Counted from the first letter of the stretch, positions 35,961 to 49,806 are shown. The stretch is DNA of 64,000 nucleotides from Cannabis sativa (GCF_029168945.1 NC_083603.1:48494406-48558405); one strand, 5' to 3'. Program-made: numbers and translations. The notes: generated by a model not told the origin, from the letters alone.

Positions 35961-35972
35961 GCTACGATACCA
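35961..35972 (-). other. Chromovirus primer binding site
   Basis: Minus strand TGGTATCGTAGC, three bases from the right LTR. It resembles the initiator-methionine tRNA site TGGTATCAGAGC with two changes. Confidence 0.7.
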
Positions 35973-35975
35973 AAT

Positions 35976-38321
35976 TGTAACACCCTAACTAACATAGGCG
36001 TATTACGTGATTTTTAAACATCTTTGTGCAGCTCGTTGCTAATCAACGAGGTTTATGGAAAAGCGTGATTAATTAAAATTTTGCTTTTTAATTAAACTTA
36101 TAAAACAATATTACAAAAGACTCGGGATCCCGATTATAAAATCATTTGCAAAAAGATTTAACTGATTAACCGTTACAAAAATAAAAGTCGTCTAACGACC
36201 GGCTCTAAAATCGGCCTCGCTGTCCCGATGATCGTACGCTCCAGCCTAACCGCCCCGACATGTACAATCTTCACAAGCTCGCTCACGGTCCATCAGCTTT
36301 AGCCTTGCCTTTACCTACACATAAACGTAGATCTGTGAGTCGACAGACTCAGTAAGAAAAGCATAATAATACTCATACATAATCCCGCTTATGACCAGAC
36401 GCCCATACCCCTGATCATAACCCTAACTGCCGTGTCCAACACGATGCGAGTCCCGCTTACCGCCGTGTCCAACACGGCATCGAGCCACTACCGCCATGTC
36501 CAACATGGTACCGAGTTACGAACGTTCATAGGGACGGTACTATTGACACGTAACAACCCGATCGGTCGAACCGGTCATACTCCGCCGTCGGTCATACTCC
36601 GGCTGTACCGACGTGTTACTATATCCTCCCGATCGGTCGAACCGGTCATACTCCGCCGCTGGTCATACTCCAGCTGTACCGACGGGATACGTCAATAGTA
36701 CGGAACCACCAACCAAGTGTCGGCTGATCGGTCAAAACCGGTCATACTCCGCCGTCTTGGTCATACTCCACTGTCTACCGACGTGACAGGGTTGGATGGT
36801 TCGAAGCCAACATACATAACTAATGTAATCTAATAGGCTTCCTACATGCACGCTAAACATGTAATCTACATATGCATACTGTTATACTAATCTTACCTGG
36901 ATTCCGAATTCAGGTGTGCCCAACCCGACCGGAACTTTAGCCGAGCGGCGGATTACATGTGCTCCTAAACCATAAAAATCACAACACTATAAGTGACACG
37001 CTAAATCACTTCCCGGGGACTTAAACTAGGAACTAAAAGTTTCCCTATCGATAAAAAGCATGGCAATACCCCCTAAAACATAAAAACGAGGAAAAACACG
37101 GGTTCTGAAAATTCCCCAACCGTTAGACCGGTTGCCCAACCGAAATTCCGGTTACGGGAAATTCAGACCCTCATCCGAATTCCGGATGCACAACCGGAAT
37201 TCCGGTTCCTCGCAGGCAGCAACAATCAAATTTTCATATCTTGCCCAAATCAACCCCAAATTGATTCCAACCTTCCAGACCTATTCCATATATCCCAAAT
37301 AACATTTCCAAGGCATCAAACCTACCCAGAAACCACAAATACGAAAAATGCCATTAAAGCTCAAGCTTTGAGTTCTAAACTCAAACTTGAGCAAAACTAC
37401 CTAGCATGCAATCAAACCAACTTAATTCTACATAATCAAGCTTAACTAAGCCTCTGAAAACAATTAAAAACAATAGCAACATCACAGCAACAGTTTCCCA
37501 ACAATTTCTTCAAAATTCATAACTTTATACATGAAAATCTAACCAACTAGAACAAGGAACTCAAGCATGCTATACAATCTCATTAAACCTATTTATTTCA
37601 ACATTTTAATCAAAGAACAACAACAACAATAACCAGCAGTAACAACACCAAAAACATCATGCATTTCACTCAATATTTCACTATTTTTTTCAAGAAAACA
37701 AAGGAGAACAATTAGGAAATACATACCACAATCAAGAGTACCCAAAGTTATGAAGAATCTAGCTAGAAATTTGATGAAAAACCCAGCCTTTGAATCCCAT
37801 GCACCCAGCCGAAATAGAGAGAGAATTTGAGAGAGTTTTCTATTTTCTAACTTTGTATTTTTTTGTAAAAATGAATAAATGAAAATAAAATCCACTTATC
37901 AATTTAATTCAGCCAACTAATAATCAAATAAACATTTATTTTCCATTTCATAAAATCACAAAAGACAAAAAGTCATTGGGGCAAAAAGACCATTTTGCCC
38001 CTCCATACTAAAATCACATAAAAATCACTAAAAGGGTATTTTTGGGAACTTCTAAATTCCCGGCCATTCCCGACATTCCCAATGTCCAATAAACCGTCCC
38101 AAACTAATAACATGCTAAGTTGTGATTTCTACTGAGCCAAACGCCGAGTTCCAAAATACCGGGCACCGGAAATGCAAAATATGCAAACTACTGAATAACA
38201 TAACCATGCATTTCTGAATTCCATAAATAACAGTATAATAAATTATTTAAATAGCTATAAATAATTTCATAAATAATCATGATCAACTGCTAATTTTCAA
38301 ATTAACTAAGCGGGCTTTACA
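35976..38321 (-). repeat. 5' LTR (in element orientation) of the chromovirus, 2346 bp
   Basis: Matches 28680-31014 throughout. Differences cluster in 36430-36790, where the CCGTGTCCAACACG and GATCGGTCGAACC arrays lie. Followed by the GTATA duplication. Confidence 0.93.
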
Positions 38322-38389
38322 GTATAAATCTGATGTTTGCTATGTGTTAACAACAAGAACAATAAAATATGCCCAATTAAATACTATAT

Positions 38390-39320
38390 TATTTTCCGAG
38401 ATACTACAACTCTCTTACTCCACTATGGATTCGGAATTGTACTCCTAATTACATATAACGCTCTACATGTTCCAAATATAGATACGCTATTAATTATCTA
38501 TTGTTATAATCCAAATAATCAAAGATCTTCTATAGATAATTTACATCGAGTAGGGACAAATCTATCATTCTACCCTTCAATGTACTTTATCCTTAAAACA
38601 CTTAACTTCCTATAAATGATATTTTAGTAAACTAATATTATTCATGAAATAAGAGCTCTTCCATTTATCTCTGTTAAGCTAAGCTCAAAGAAAATCATCA
38701 TTCCACTTCTATGTCATTATAGAAGCTATAAATTATGTATCTATGATTAGCGCTCCCACTCAATTGTACTACCACGTTTCCAAGATGTAAGTATTGGACC
38801 GATTCATTTGGTCAGCATTAACGAATAAGTCAAAAGAACACAAATAATACAGTTAAGCTAGAACCTAATCATCTCAAAATTAAGATCTATTGATCTAAGA
38901 CCAACTAAGTGATATTGACTTAGAAAGATATAACAGTAAGTTTATGATATCTTATCCAAGCTCAATATCGATCCCATTCGATGTATACTCCATACATCTG
39001 ATACTAGTATACTTTACCAATGCACTAGAAAGGACATACCACTTATCCAAGTGTAAGTAAACTTAATCGCTGATTATCACATCAATATAAATTCAGTGCA
39101 CTGATAAATCATAGGACTTAAACTTTGAAGCATACAATCACAATTACTTTCTACTAAGATGACATCACTGTAACTGTGAATAACTATATGTTCTAGATTT
39201 ATCAAAAAAATTATATTAACCTATAAACATGAAAATAACATGTAAACTTAAATGACTTATAATCTTCTATTGATTATATTGAAATGAGATTTATTTAGGA
39301 CATAAAAATCCAATATTATT
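38390..39320 (-). repeat. Degenerate fragment of the large-LTR copia family
   Basis: Divergent but collinear with about 6085-7008 of the solo LTR: shared blocks include CCTTAAAACACTTA, GTATACTCCATACAT and the terminal TTATTTAGG-CAT-AAA segment near 39293. Many substitutions and indels, no recognisable left end. It is an old truncated copy. Confidence 0.75.
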
Positions 39321-39449
39321 ATACTTTTAAAAAAAAAAATTACCCTCAAAAGGAAAAGGTACTAATAAGCAGAAATATAGTAACTTAATTAAATTAAAAC
39401 TTCCCTTCTCTTCAAAACGGGACGTCTAAATATGGAATAGAAAATAATT

Positions 39450-39744
39450 TAAGTGATATTTAGTTGGAAGGAATGAAAATATAAGAATGGGAATAAAAAT
39501 GGAATAGAATTATGTTTAAAATGCTTCAAAAAAATTGAAAAAAAAAATATTAAAATTTTATTCATCTTGCAATGGAATGGTCTTTCTTTCAATTTCAAAA
39601 TGGAATAGTCTTTCCATCAAAATAATGGAAAAAATATTCTATTAGAATGACATTCCAATACTTTAACTAAATAAATGAATGGAATAAAAATTGTTTCCTT
39701 TCTATTCTATTCTATTTCATTATCTCCAACCAAATGTCACCTTA
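39450..39744. mobile_element. MITE-like inverted-repeat element
   Basis: Left end AAGTGATATTTAGTTGGAAG and right end, inverted, AAGGTGACATTTGGTTGGAG pair over most of 25 bases. The interior is AT-rich with GGAATAGAA/TTCTATTCC inverted pieces. No coding capacity. Target duplication not resolved, so superfamily is open. Confidence 0.5.
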
Positions 39745-40043
39745 CTGTAACTTAGTACATGAATTGAAGAAGAAAAATAAAAATTCAAAATCACTCCATA
39801 GTAGTAGTATACTTGCAAACACAAACAAAACATGTTGAAAAATAAATATATATTATTAATTTTAAATAATTATTATATTACTAAATAATCTAGTAAAGTA
39901 TTATCAAATTAATCACAAATCATTACGAATCACTACCCTGGTACATCGGTTAGGTAATTTCTACGAAGTAGGAGGAGCGGCACAAGGCGCCCATAGAGGA
40001 GGAGCGAGACCAGGCATCGACAACTAATGGTGGCGCCCGACTT

Positions 40044-41439
40044 ATGACACGTGGTCATCCGTTCATGACTGGGGGAGTGTCCATGGATGTTGGGGGAAGT
40101 CGTGGAGACAACAGTGGGACTCGCAACAACCAGGTAACCCCACGATGGGATATTAGGCCTCATTGGATTGAACTTTCTACGTTTGACGGTGACAACTCAG
40201 ACGGATGGCTACTGAAAGCTGGACGGTATTTTTCCATTCATCGTATGACAAATCAAGACTGTTTGGAAACTGTTGTAATTAGCTTGGAGGGAGAGGCTTT
40301 GATTTGGTTTCAATGAGAACATCATCGACGACCATTTTTGAATTGGGAGGACTTGAAGATGCGGATGAATTGGAGGTTTTGACCTCTGCCGTTGAATTAA
40401 TGTATCGAGAATTCCTTGTCCTCAAACAAGAAGGTATTGTACGTGAATATCGTAAGAGTTTTGAGTTGCTTGCTTCTTCTTTAGAAGGGATTTCAGAACA
40501 AATATTAGAATATTCTTTTATTAATGGGCTAAACTAAAAAATAGGGTATGAAGTAACCGTAATGGGCCCAAGTGGGCTGGAACAAGTTATGAAATTAGTC
40601 TAAAATGTAAAATTGAAGTTGTTGGCCCAACAAAAGTAAAAAATCTGTTATACGAAGCTCTATTTCAAGATTCCGGGGAGGGCTGACTGGAAGTGGTGTG
40701 AGTAGCTTCGTTCCATGTTCAACAAATTTTAAAGATGAAGGTCGGCCAGCTGGGAATGGATTTTGACGGCTCAAGGAGACTGAAATTCAGCATAAGAAGG
40801 TTGGGGATTATGTTTCAAATGTGATGAAAAAATTTCCCCTGGTCATCGGTGCAAAAAAAAAAAATTGAACTCCACGTCATTATTGTTCAAGAATTCAGTA
40901 AACAAAGAGAAGGAAACATAGATGACTTGGACGAGGTTGTTGAAGAAGAAGACACCAAGTTGGAAAATCATGTCGTAGAGGTTTCCCTTAATTCTGTTAT
41001 TGGTTTGACATCCTCAAAAACTTTTAAATTACGGAGACACGTTAGTTCTCAGTCGGTGGTGGTTCTCATTGATAGTGGGGCGACTCATAATTTTATCTCG
41101 AATATTCTATTACAAACTTTGCAACTACCTATCTCAGCCACAACTCCCGATGTCATATTGGGTACGGGACAATCAACTGAGACTCGAGGCATATCTAAGG
41201 GGGTGTCACTCACTATGCAAGGGATGGAAAAAATTGAAGATTTTATTCCCTTGGATTTGGGCAATACTGATATAATTTTGGGTATACAGTGGTTGGAAAC
41301 TTTTGGTGTGACTCACACAAACTGGAAGACTCACTCTATGATGCTCATGGTGGGAAACACAGTAGTAAGTTTACAAGGAGACTCAACTTTACATAGGACC
41401 CTTGTGTCTTTAAAAGCTATGATGCGAAAAATTAAATGA
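40044..41439 (+). pseudogene. Degraded gypsy gag and protease
   Basis: Gag: 40044-40314 encodes WIELSTFDGDNSDGWLLKAG and ALIWFQ, stopped by TGA at 40314-40316. A related stretch continues in another frame at 40304-40537 (REFLVLKQEGIVREYRKSFE). No zinc knuckle is clear. The protease (40849-41439) shows VLIDSGATHNFIS and DIILGIQWLETFG, the normal retroviral-type aspartic protease pattern. The copia element interrupts 30 bp after the stop of this frame; the other half of the pol frame resumes at 51695. Several frameshifts and stops make it non-functional. Confidence 0.8.
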
Positions 41440-41471
41440 GAGGGCCATGGATTAATTATTGAACTTGGCGC

Positions 41472-43357
41472 TGTTGGGTTTTATGCCCTAAATAAAACTC
41501 CATTTCAATGTAATCTATTTTATTCAACATCAATAAAGAAATAGAAGTATTTTTCATTCATTTGTGTATGTTTTGGTTCAACTTATCAATTGCTTGTCTA
41601 TTTGATTTATAAATTCATCTGAAACCCTTTTCACATACTTGATCCTGTTTATTGTGTTGTCAACACTTTGGAAAGTAAACATGACTATGTGAATAAAGTT
41701 TCCTAGATTTATCAGACACAGGGTTTTACTGATATGATAATCTACAACAAGAGTTTACTTGCATTTGGAGAAATGCTATGTTCTTTCGAGAACATTGGTT
41801 AAAGTAAAGCTCAGGTTGGATGCATGGAGTATGGATCGGAAGGGACCGATATTGAACTTTGACTTAGATTTATTAAACTTACAGTAAAATCTATTCAAGT
41901 CAATATCGCCTAGTTGATCCTAGATCAAATGATCTTAATCCTGTTATGATTAGGCTCAATCTCAGGAGGCTATTCGTGTTCTTTGATTTGTTGATTAAGC
42001 CTACTTTTCGGTCAGGGTGATACGTACATTTTGGGAACACGGTAGTGCAATTGAGTGGGAGCGCTAACATAAACATGGAATCTATAGCTTCTATCTGGCG
42101 AATAGTAAGCAAAGGATGATCTCCTTCGAGCTTGACCAAACGAAAATAAATGGTGGAGTACTCATTTCACATAAGCTGAAATATCATTTATACGGGGTCA
42201 AGTGTTTTAAGGATAAAATACATATAAGGGTGTAACGGTAATCTAATCCCTTTACAGTGTAGATCATTCATATAGAGGATCATTGATCAAATTAGGATTA
42301 TAACAATGGATAACTAATGATGTGTCTATATGGTGGAACATATAGAGCATTCTATATACTGAGAGTGAAATTCTAAGTTCTATGCGTGGATTCAACGAAG
42401 AATTAATAAGTCAGTGAATTTAGGTAATAAATTCTTGATCTGCTTATTGGAAGCTCGGTTATATAGACCCATGGTCCCCCCACTAGTTGAGATAATATTT
42501 CTTGTAAGACTCATGTAATTGGTTTTGATTAATCAATTATAATTCTCAAATTAGACTATGTCTATTTGTGAATTTTTCACTAAGTAAGGGCGAAATTGTA
42601 AAGAAAGAGTTTTAGGGACATATTTGTTAATTATGATACTTTGTATGGTTCAATTAATAAATATGATAAATGACAATATTATTTAATAATTATTTATAGT
42701 TATTAAATAGTTAGAATTGGTATTTAAATGGTTGAATTAGAAAATTGGCGTTTTTGAGAAAATTAGATGCAAAAGTGATAAAACTGTAAAATTGCAAAAA
42801 GTGAGGCCCAAATCCATATTGCCATGGCCGGCCACTTTTATAGGAATTATCCTCTGATATTTTCATTATTTTAATGCCAAATAATTCAAACCTAACCCTA
42901 GTGGAATGCTATAAATAGATAGTGAAGGCTTCAGGAAAATTACACTTTTCATTCAGAAAAACCTGAGCCTCTCTCTCTACCTTGGCCGACCACTTCCTCT
43001 CTCTTTCTTCTTCCTTAAGATTTCGAAACACTTAGTGATTAGAGTAGTGCCCACACACAGCAAGTGATACCTCAATCATAGTGAGGAAGATTGTGAAGAA
43101 AGACTTTCAGCAAGAAGGAGTTTCAGCACCAAAGAATCAGAGAAAGAGATCCAGGTTCAGATCTTGATAATACTCTGCGACAGAAAGGATACAAGGGTTA
43201 GAGATCTGAACGGAAGGAGTCCTATTATTCCGCTGCACCCAATGTAAGGTTTACTAAACTTTATATGTTATTTCATCGTTTTAGAAAGTTCATATTTAGG
43301 GTGTTAATCAACATACTTGTGAGTAGATCTAAGATCCTGGTAAAATAATTTCCAACA
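41472..43357 (+). repeat. 5' LTR of the large-LTR copia element
   Basis: 1886 bp, TG...CA ends. TATA box TATAAATA at 42910-42917, then a CT-rich leader (CCTCTCTCTCTACC near 42966). Matches 49807-51694 and, inverted, 5114-7008. Confidence 0.94.
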
Positions 43358-43359
43358 AC

Positions 43360-43371
43360 TGGCCTCAGAGC
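43360..43371 (+). other. Primer binding site of the large-LTR copia element
   Basis: TGGCCTCAGAGC, two bases after the LTR; two mismatches to the usual TGGTATCAGAGC complement of initiator methionine tRNA. Confidence 0.7.
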
Positions 43372-46300
43372 CATGGTAATTGATTTTCTTGCAATAAATT
43401 TGGACTTTAAAACGATTGTTTGATGTTTTGGATGGTATCATGTTGTATTGAGTGTTATATGATGATTGATTGATGTTTGTGAATTTTCGTGAAAAATAAT
43501 TGAATATCTGCTTCTGGAATTATTTTTATTAGATAGTGTGGAAAAAATTAAGCAAGTTACTTTTTACAGAACTCAATTTCGATTTAATTTGAATTAGTTA
43601 TGATTTTTTAAAGTTTTGAAAAATATCGAGATTGAGCAAAAGGGACACGCGCGGAAATCATGCAATCTCCTCCCTCGCTGTGTCCCCTCGCCCAAGCAAC
43701 CCTATAGCGCGCGGACGTGTATGCACAGCATACCGTCCGTACAGCTCACATTTTTTTTTCTTCGTTTTTTCATGCTATTTCATGGATTTAAGTTCCGATT
43801 TTTTGTGTAGTTCTGTATTTATACATTTATTATTCCTAATTCAATTCTAATTATCATAATTAAATTAATAAATATTTTTTAAATTAATTCATGATCTTAG
43901 TGTAATTTGAATTTGAAAAATACTAAATATCTATCTTTTTTCTTAATTATCTATCTTATTTTTAAATTTGATTATATCTTATTTTATTTTTTAATTTAAG
44001 GTCAGATATTAATTTTTTTTCAAAAATAATTTGACCTTATTTAAATTTAAAATAACATAACTATAATCATGTAATTTTAAATAGATGTAAGATATTTTGC
44101 TAACTTTTAAATTTTGTTATTTTATATATTTAAATTAAATCATAACATCTCAAAAAAATATTTATTTATCTTTTTTAATTTTTATTTAATTTTTATTTAT
44201 AAAATAACATTAAATTTTTAAAAGTAGTTAGCAAATTTTGAAATAATATTTAGGTTGGTTGAAACATAATTTTTCAAAATTGTAGGTTTAATTTTAAATA
44301 TTATTATATTAATTTCGAAAATATTTAAATTTTATTTTATTTTATTATTTTCGAAAATAAATTTTTTTTATTTAATTAATTTTTCAAAATTATTTATTTA
44401 AAATTAAATAAATCCTACATCCAACTATCCAGCTAACCTTGTTGGAGAAGTATATGTTTTAGCTTGTTTGTAAGTTTTTAAAACCTATTACTGCTTGATT
44501 GCAAATAGTCATGGTTAACTTGTTGACAGATCCAATGATCTGATTTTAACTCATGGCTCCCTTGGTCAAGTAAATAATTTGTAACAGGTATATTTACAAT
44601 CTTCTTTCATCTGTGTATGACCTAGCAACATGATAGGATCCATCCAAATGGTGTGCCTGTGTGAGGCTATGTGTTTAATTTTATTATAGATGCATATAGG
44701 TTGTTGTTGCTAAATAAAATATCATAGTTCTTGATAGATTTTATTTAGGCCCACTTAGTTTTTGGGCCTATTCAATTAATAACAGTTGTTCATTTTAAGG
44801 TTAAATTCCTCTCTTTTGGGCCTTGTGTGAGAGTTGGGAGCCATAGCAGTGGGTACGACATTCTGAACCCAGCACCCCCTCACATGAACCACCCCAATTG
44901 TGAAGGCCCATTTGCCTCATTTGAATAACTGTACTAGGTTAATTAAATTAGTTTAACCTAATAAAATTGATTAGCAACATAATTAATTTCATTTATTTTG
45001 AAATTAATTTAAGAAAACCATAGTTTAAAGAATTTTATATTCTAAGCTAAACTATATGTATTTTCTTGTATTTAATTAGATATAGAATTATAAACATCTA
45101 GATTCTTTCTGAAGCTTAATTTAAATTTTTCATTAAATATTCCTATTTAAGTTGATATTTAGTTATCTATAACTAACCAACTTAAATCTGAATATCTTTT
45201 GGATTTAAAATTTCAAATTAAGTTGAGGAATTTTAGGCATTGGTTATTAAGATTCTTTAGATATTTTTTTAAGTTGATATTTTTTCAAATATTAACTTAA
45301 AATGGAATATTTTCAAATTAAGTGGTTACAACTTAATTTTAATTTAATTAAGTCTAATTTGAAAAATATTTAAGTTGATTTCTTAGATTCTTCTAAAACA
45401 ACTTAAACAAGATATTTTTCAAATTTGTTCCATTATATTCGAATTTTTTTTTCGAATTTAAATAATAATTGAAATTTAATTAAAGTTGATTTTTTTATTT
45501 AAACCAACTTTAATTTGTAATTTTTCATTATTATAATATGGAACTTGTTCGATATTTATTCGAATTTATTTTTTGAATTTAAATAATTAAAGTTGATTTT
45601 TTATTTAAACCAACTTTAATTTGTAATTTTTCATTATTATAATATGGAACTTGTTCGATATTTATTCGAATTTATTTTTTGAATTTAAATAATTAAAGTT
45701 GATTTTTTATTTAAACCAACTTTAATTTGTAATTTTTCATTATTATAATATGGAACAGATGATTAAATAAAATACATATTTTTTTTTTAAATAATGAGCT
45801 TTAATCAAAAGATATTCGATCTCCATTGTTGGTCTTACAATAGTTAAATTTTTTCAATATAACCTCGAGACGCTAGACTTCGTCCCCCTATGGATGGTTA
45901 TTCGTTGAACACTTTTAACACTGTAAGATTTCATTTGATAAGTGTTTTGTGAGTTTTCGTCTCTATTAGACTCTCCCCTACGGTGACTACTTAGAGATAA
46001 ACTCATAAAACATGAAACAATGGTGGAAGCTCATAAAATGAGAATAACCTTGACTCTCGCCTACCGGGACAACGTTGGATTCTCATTTTGATTGAATAAA
46101 AGGTTGCTAAAATGTTTAATTTTAGATGAGCTGACTACTCTATTCAACTAATGTTATCTTTGATTCTCGCCTACTAGGACACTATATTTCATTATGTTGG
46201 AAACCTTGGAAAATAAACTATGTTAGATTTAGTATTTTTATAACATATGTGATTATTTGTTATTTTCTGAACTTGTGTATGAATTTTGAACCAAAACCTT

Positions 46301-46640
46301 ACTTTTGTTTTATTGATGTGTTGTAGTGCCAATAACCCTCTTCCCATTCCACTCCTAGTTAATATCTTAGCAATTGAACTTGAAGTTATAAACTCCTTGT
46401 CAGAGTAATACTTCACATATGCTCATGATGGACTTTAAATTCCAAAAAGCAGGTAAGTTGGGAATTGTTCACTCTGAAGAGAAAATAGTTCATAACTCCA
46501 TAAATCCTACTACTTCAAGCTTAGTTGAGAAGATAAGAGAAAGTGATTCCACGTCCTCAAGTATACTTCACAACAAATTGTACAATCAAGAACAACAAAT
46601 CACAAACGAATAAGCAGTAATGCTTCAGTCTTCGAATCAT
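43372..46640 (+). other. Long AT-rich internal leader of the copia element; gag not found
   Basis: The region expected to hold gag has no long frame and no zinc knuckle. It is strongly A/T-rich from 43840 to 45770. A minor GC-richer part at 43640-43740 has no convincing protein. Short frames at 46419-46613 lack gag motifs. Gag has been lost or replaced, or lies in trans. Confidence 0.6.
45433..45752. repeat. 106-bp tandem repeat, three copies
   Basis: 45541-45646 and 45647-45752 appear identical (starting GAACTTGTTCGATATTTATT). A diverged first copy lies at about 45433-45540. Each contains an inverted pair AAAGTTGATTTTTTATT / AAACCAACTTTAA. Located in the copia leader. Confidence 0.85.
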
Positions 46641-46642
46641 GT

Positions 46643-49600
46643 GTGTTAGAGAATGATAAATCCATTTGGATTCTTGATTCTGGGTCTACAAACCATGTAA
46701 GTTGTTCATTACAATTGCTTGAGAATTGGAATCATTTGAAATCCGGAGAGTTGAAACTTAAAGCTGGTAATGGCGAAATGGTTTCGGTTAGAGCTAGAGG
46801 AAAAGCCAAACTCAAGTTTCAAAACAGAATTTTGGAATTAGACAATGTCTTATACATTCCAAATTTCAGTAGAAACTTGGTTTCTGTTTCATGCTTACAA
46901 TTGCAACAATACAAATTAGATTTTTCGAGTTCTGGTTCTACCATTTCTCGAAATGACATTCAAATTTGTGTTGCATCCATGGAACAGGGGCTTTATGTTC
47001 TTAGACCAGAAACACCATTTGCCCTACATAACGAACTTTTTAAAGTAGTTAAACCTAGAAACCACAAAAAGCAAAAGATCGATGATGATAATGAAACATA
47101 TCTATGGCATTTACGTTTAGGTCATATAGGCTTTGATAGACTCAAAAGGCTAACCAAGGACGGTCCATTGAAAAATGTCGTCTTAGGTGAATTGCCAGTA
47201 TGCGAGTCCTGCCTGGAAGGAAAAATGACTAAACGTTCTTTCTCTGCAAAGGGAGAGCGTGCCAAACAACCCCTAGGGTTAGTGCATTCCGATGTCTGTG
47301 GACCTTTGAATGTAAAAGCTCGAGGTGGTTATGAGTATTTTGTCACTTTCATTGACGATTACTCTAGATATGGACATATTGACCTTATGCATAAGAAATC
47401 TGAAACATTTGCAAAGTTTCAGGAATTTCATGCATTGGCTCAAAACCAATTAGGTAAATCATTAAAGATCTTGCGAACTGATAGGGGTGGAGAATATATG
47501 GATATGCAGTTCAAAGATCATTTAATTGAACTTGGAATTGAATCCCAATTAACCGTCCCTAGCACTCCACAGCAAAATGGAGTTGTAGAAAGACGGAATC
47601 GCACGCTTTTGGAAATGGTTAGGTCCATGCTTAGTTTTTCAACTCTACCTACGTCCTTCTGGGGATATGCAATTCAGATGGCAACCGACATTTTAAATGT
47701 TGTTCCATCTAAATCAATCCCTAAGACACCCTTAGAACTATGGATTGGTCGTACACCTACTTTACGCCATTATAGAATCTGGGGGTGCCCTGCTCATGTC
47801 TTAAGAAAGAAATACGGCAAACTTGAGTCACGAACTGATGTTTGCATGTTTGTCAGAAATTGTAAAGAGACTAGGGGTGGACTATTTTATAGTCGCAAGG
47901 ATGATAAAGTGTTTGTTTCTACAAACGCAACTTTCCTTGAAGATGACTATATTAAGAATTTCAAATCACAAAGTAAAGTAGTGTTGGAGGAAATGCTTTC
48001 AGATCTAAGTCCTTCCAATGTTCCGTCCTCTTCCACTCGTGAAGAGGACAATCCCACTCCCTCAGTCGAACCAACTGAGAGAACTACTGCTAAAGTTTCT
48101 GTTCAGAAGATCACCGCTCCTCGTCGTAGTGGGAGGGTTTCAACAAAACCAGCTCGTTATGGCTTGGATGGTGAAATCAATATGGTCGTTGGTGACGGTA
48201 TTGAAGACGATCCATTAACCTATAAACAGGCAATGGCTAGTCCGCAACGGAAACGATGGTCGGCCAGCATGGATTCAGAAATGGATTCCATGAAAAAGAA
48301 CAAAGTCTGGGAATATGTAGACGCACCTCACAACTATCATCCGATAGGATGCAAGTGGGTTTACAAGAAGAAAAGAGGAGCTGAAGGCGAAGTCGAAACT
48401 TTTAAAGCTAGACTTGTAGCCAAGGGTTATACCCAAAGAGAAGGCGTGGACTATGAGGAAACTTTTAGTCCTATTGCCATGCTCAAATCCATCCGAATTC
48501 TTCTCTCCATAGCTGCTACTTTCGATTATGAAATCTGGCAAATGGATGTCAAGACTGCCTTCCTTAATGGGGTACTTGAAGAAACCATCTATATGGAGCA
48601 ACCAGAAGGCTATGTTCTTCCAGGGCAGTAAAAGAAAGTTTGCAAACTAAATAGGTCTATCTATGGACTTAAGCAAGCTTCTCGCTCATGGAACAAAAGG
48701 TTTGATGAAATCATCAAGACCTACGGCTTTCTTCAAAATGAAGATGAACCTTGTGTTTACCAACTCAAGGAAGACCAAGTAGTAGTATTCCTGGTCCTTT
48801 ATGTTGATGACATTTTGATTATTGGAAACAATATCAAGAAAATGACTCACATGAAGGAATGGCTCAACACTCAATTCGATATGAAAGATTTAGGTGAAGC
48901 AGCCTATGTTCTTGGTATTCAGATTATCAGAAACCGGAAGAACAGATCTCTTGCTCTCTCTCAAACAACCTACATTGACAAAGTTTTAGAGAGATTCTCC
49001 ATGAACAACACCAATGGGGCAAACATGCCTTCTAGATATGGTATTCTTCTATCTAAGGAACAGTCTCCTACTGATCCTCAAGAGATAGAGGACATGGCGA
49101 AAATTCCCTATGCTTCTGCAGTTGGAAGTCTAATGTATGTAATGTTATGCACTAGACCTGACATCTGATATGCAGTGGGAATCGTGAGCAGGTATCAGTC
49201 TAATTCAGGACAGGAACATTGGAATGCAGTTAAGTATATTCTGAAATACTTAAAGAGTACAAGGAATCTTGTGTTAGTCTACAAGGGTGGTGCTTTAAGT
49301 CCCATATGCTACACTGATTCAGATTTCCAGGCAAGTCTTGAAGACAGGAAATCTACATCTGGGATGGTGTTTACTCTTGGCGGTGGAGTAGTGGTTTGGA
49401 GAAGTGCAAAACAAACCGCGATATCGGACTCGACTATGGAAGCTGAATACATAGCTGCAACTGAAGCTGCTAAAGAACTTGTCTGGCTAAGAAAGTTCTT
49501 CACCAGCATCGGTGTCGTACCTGAAATGGAAAAGCCTCTGGTCCTACTTTGTGATAATAATGGAGCGATAACTAACAGTAAGGAACCTCGAAGCCACAAG

Positions 49601-49777
49601 AGAAGCAAACACATTGAAAGGAAGAATCATATTATCAGAGAATACGTGGCAAGAGGGGATGTACTAGTTGAGAAAGTCGACACAGAGGACAACCTAGCTG
49701 ATCCATTCACCAAAGTCTTGGCCGTGACTGCATTTGAAAAGCACCGTCAGAATTTAGGATTAATTGATATGTACTGA
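46643..49777 (+). pseudogene. Copia pol: protease, integrase, RT, RNase H; two in-frame stops
   Basis: One continuous frame apart from TAA at 48629-48631 and TGA at 49166-49168. There is no good ATG; the frame enters from upstream and the first listed codon is GTG. Protease: WILDSGSTN near its start. Integrase: HLRLGH and CESCLEGK zinc residues, then HSDVCGP, LRTDRGGEY and PQQNGVVERRNR supplying the D, D, E residues. Reverse transcriptase: QMDVKTAFLNG and LYVDDILI (about 48800-48823). RNase H: YTDSDFQA and DSTMEAEY. The stops fall just after QMDVKTAFLNG's block and inside TRPDI-YAVG. Both must be read through or repaired for activity, so the copy is dead. Confidence 0.9.
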
Positions 49778-49806
49778 TTAGTTTTATATTAGTGCAAGTG
49801 GGAGTT

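Larger units (their letters stand above)
28680..38321 (-). mobile_element. Complete chromodomain-type Ty3/gypsy retrotransposon (9.6 kb)
   Basis: LTRs of about 2.34 kb at 28680-31014 and 35976-38321, perfect GTATA target duplications (28675-28679 and 38322-38326), primer site next to the right LTR and polypurine tract next to the left LTR. On the minus strand: gag, protease, reverse transcriptase, RNase H, integrase and a C-terminal chromodomain-like region, the layout of plant chromoviruses (Tekay/Del-like). Gag is frameshifted several times and pol has one stop, so this copy is defective. The LTRs are highly similar but differ in tandem-repeat and GC-rich parts. Confidence 0.94.

Noticed and set aside
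41900..42139. 79-codon minus frame, repeated at 50235-50474
   Set aside because: Inside the copia LTRs, duplicated with them; no domain.
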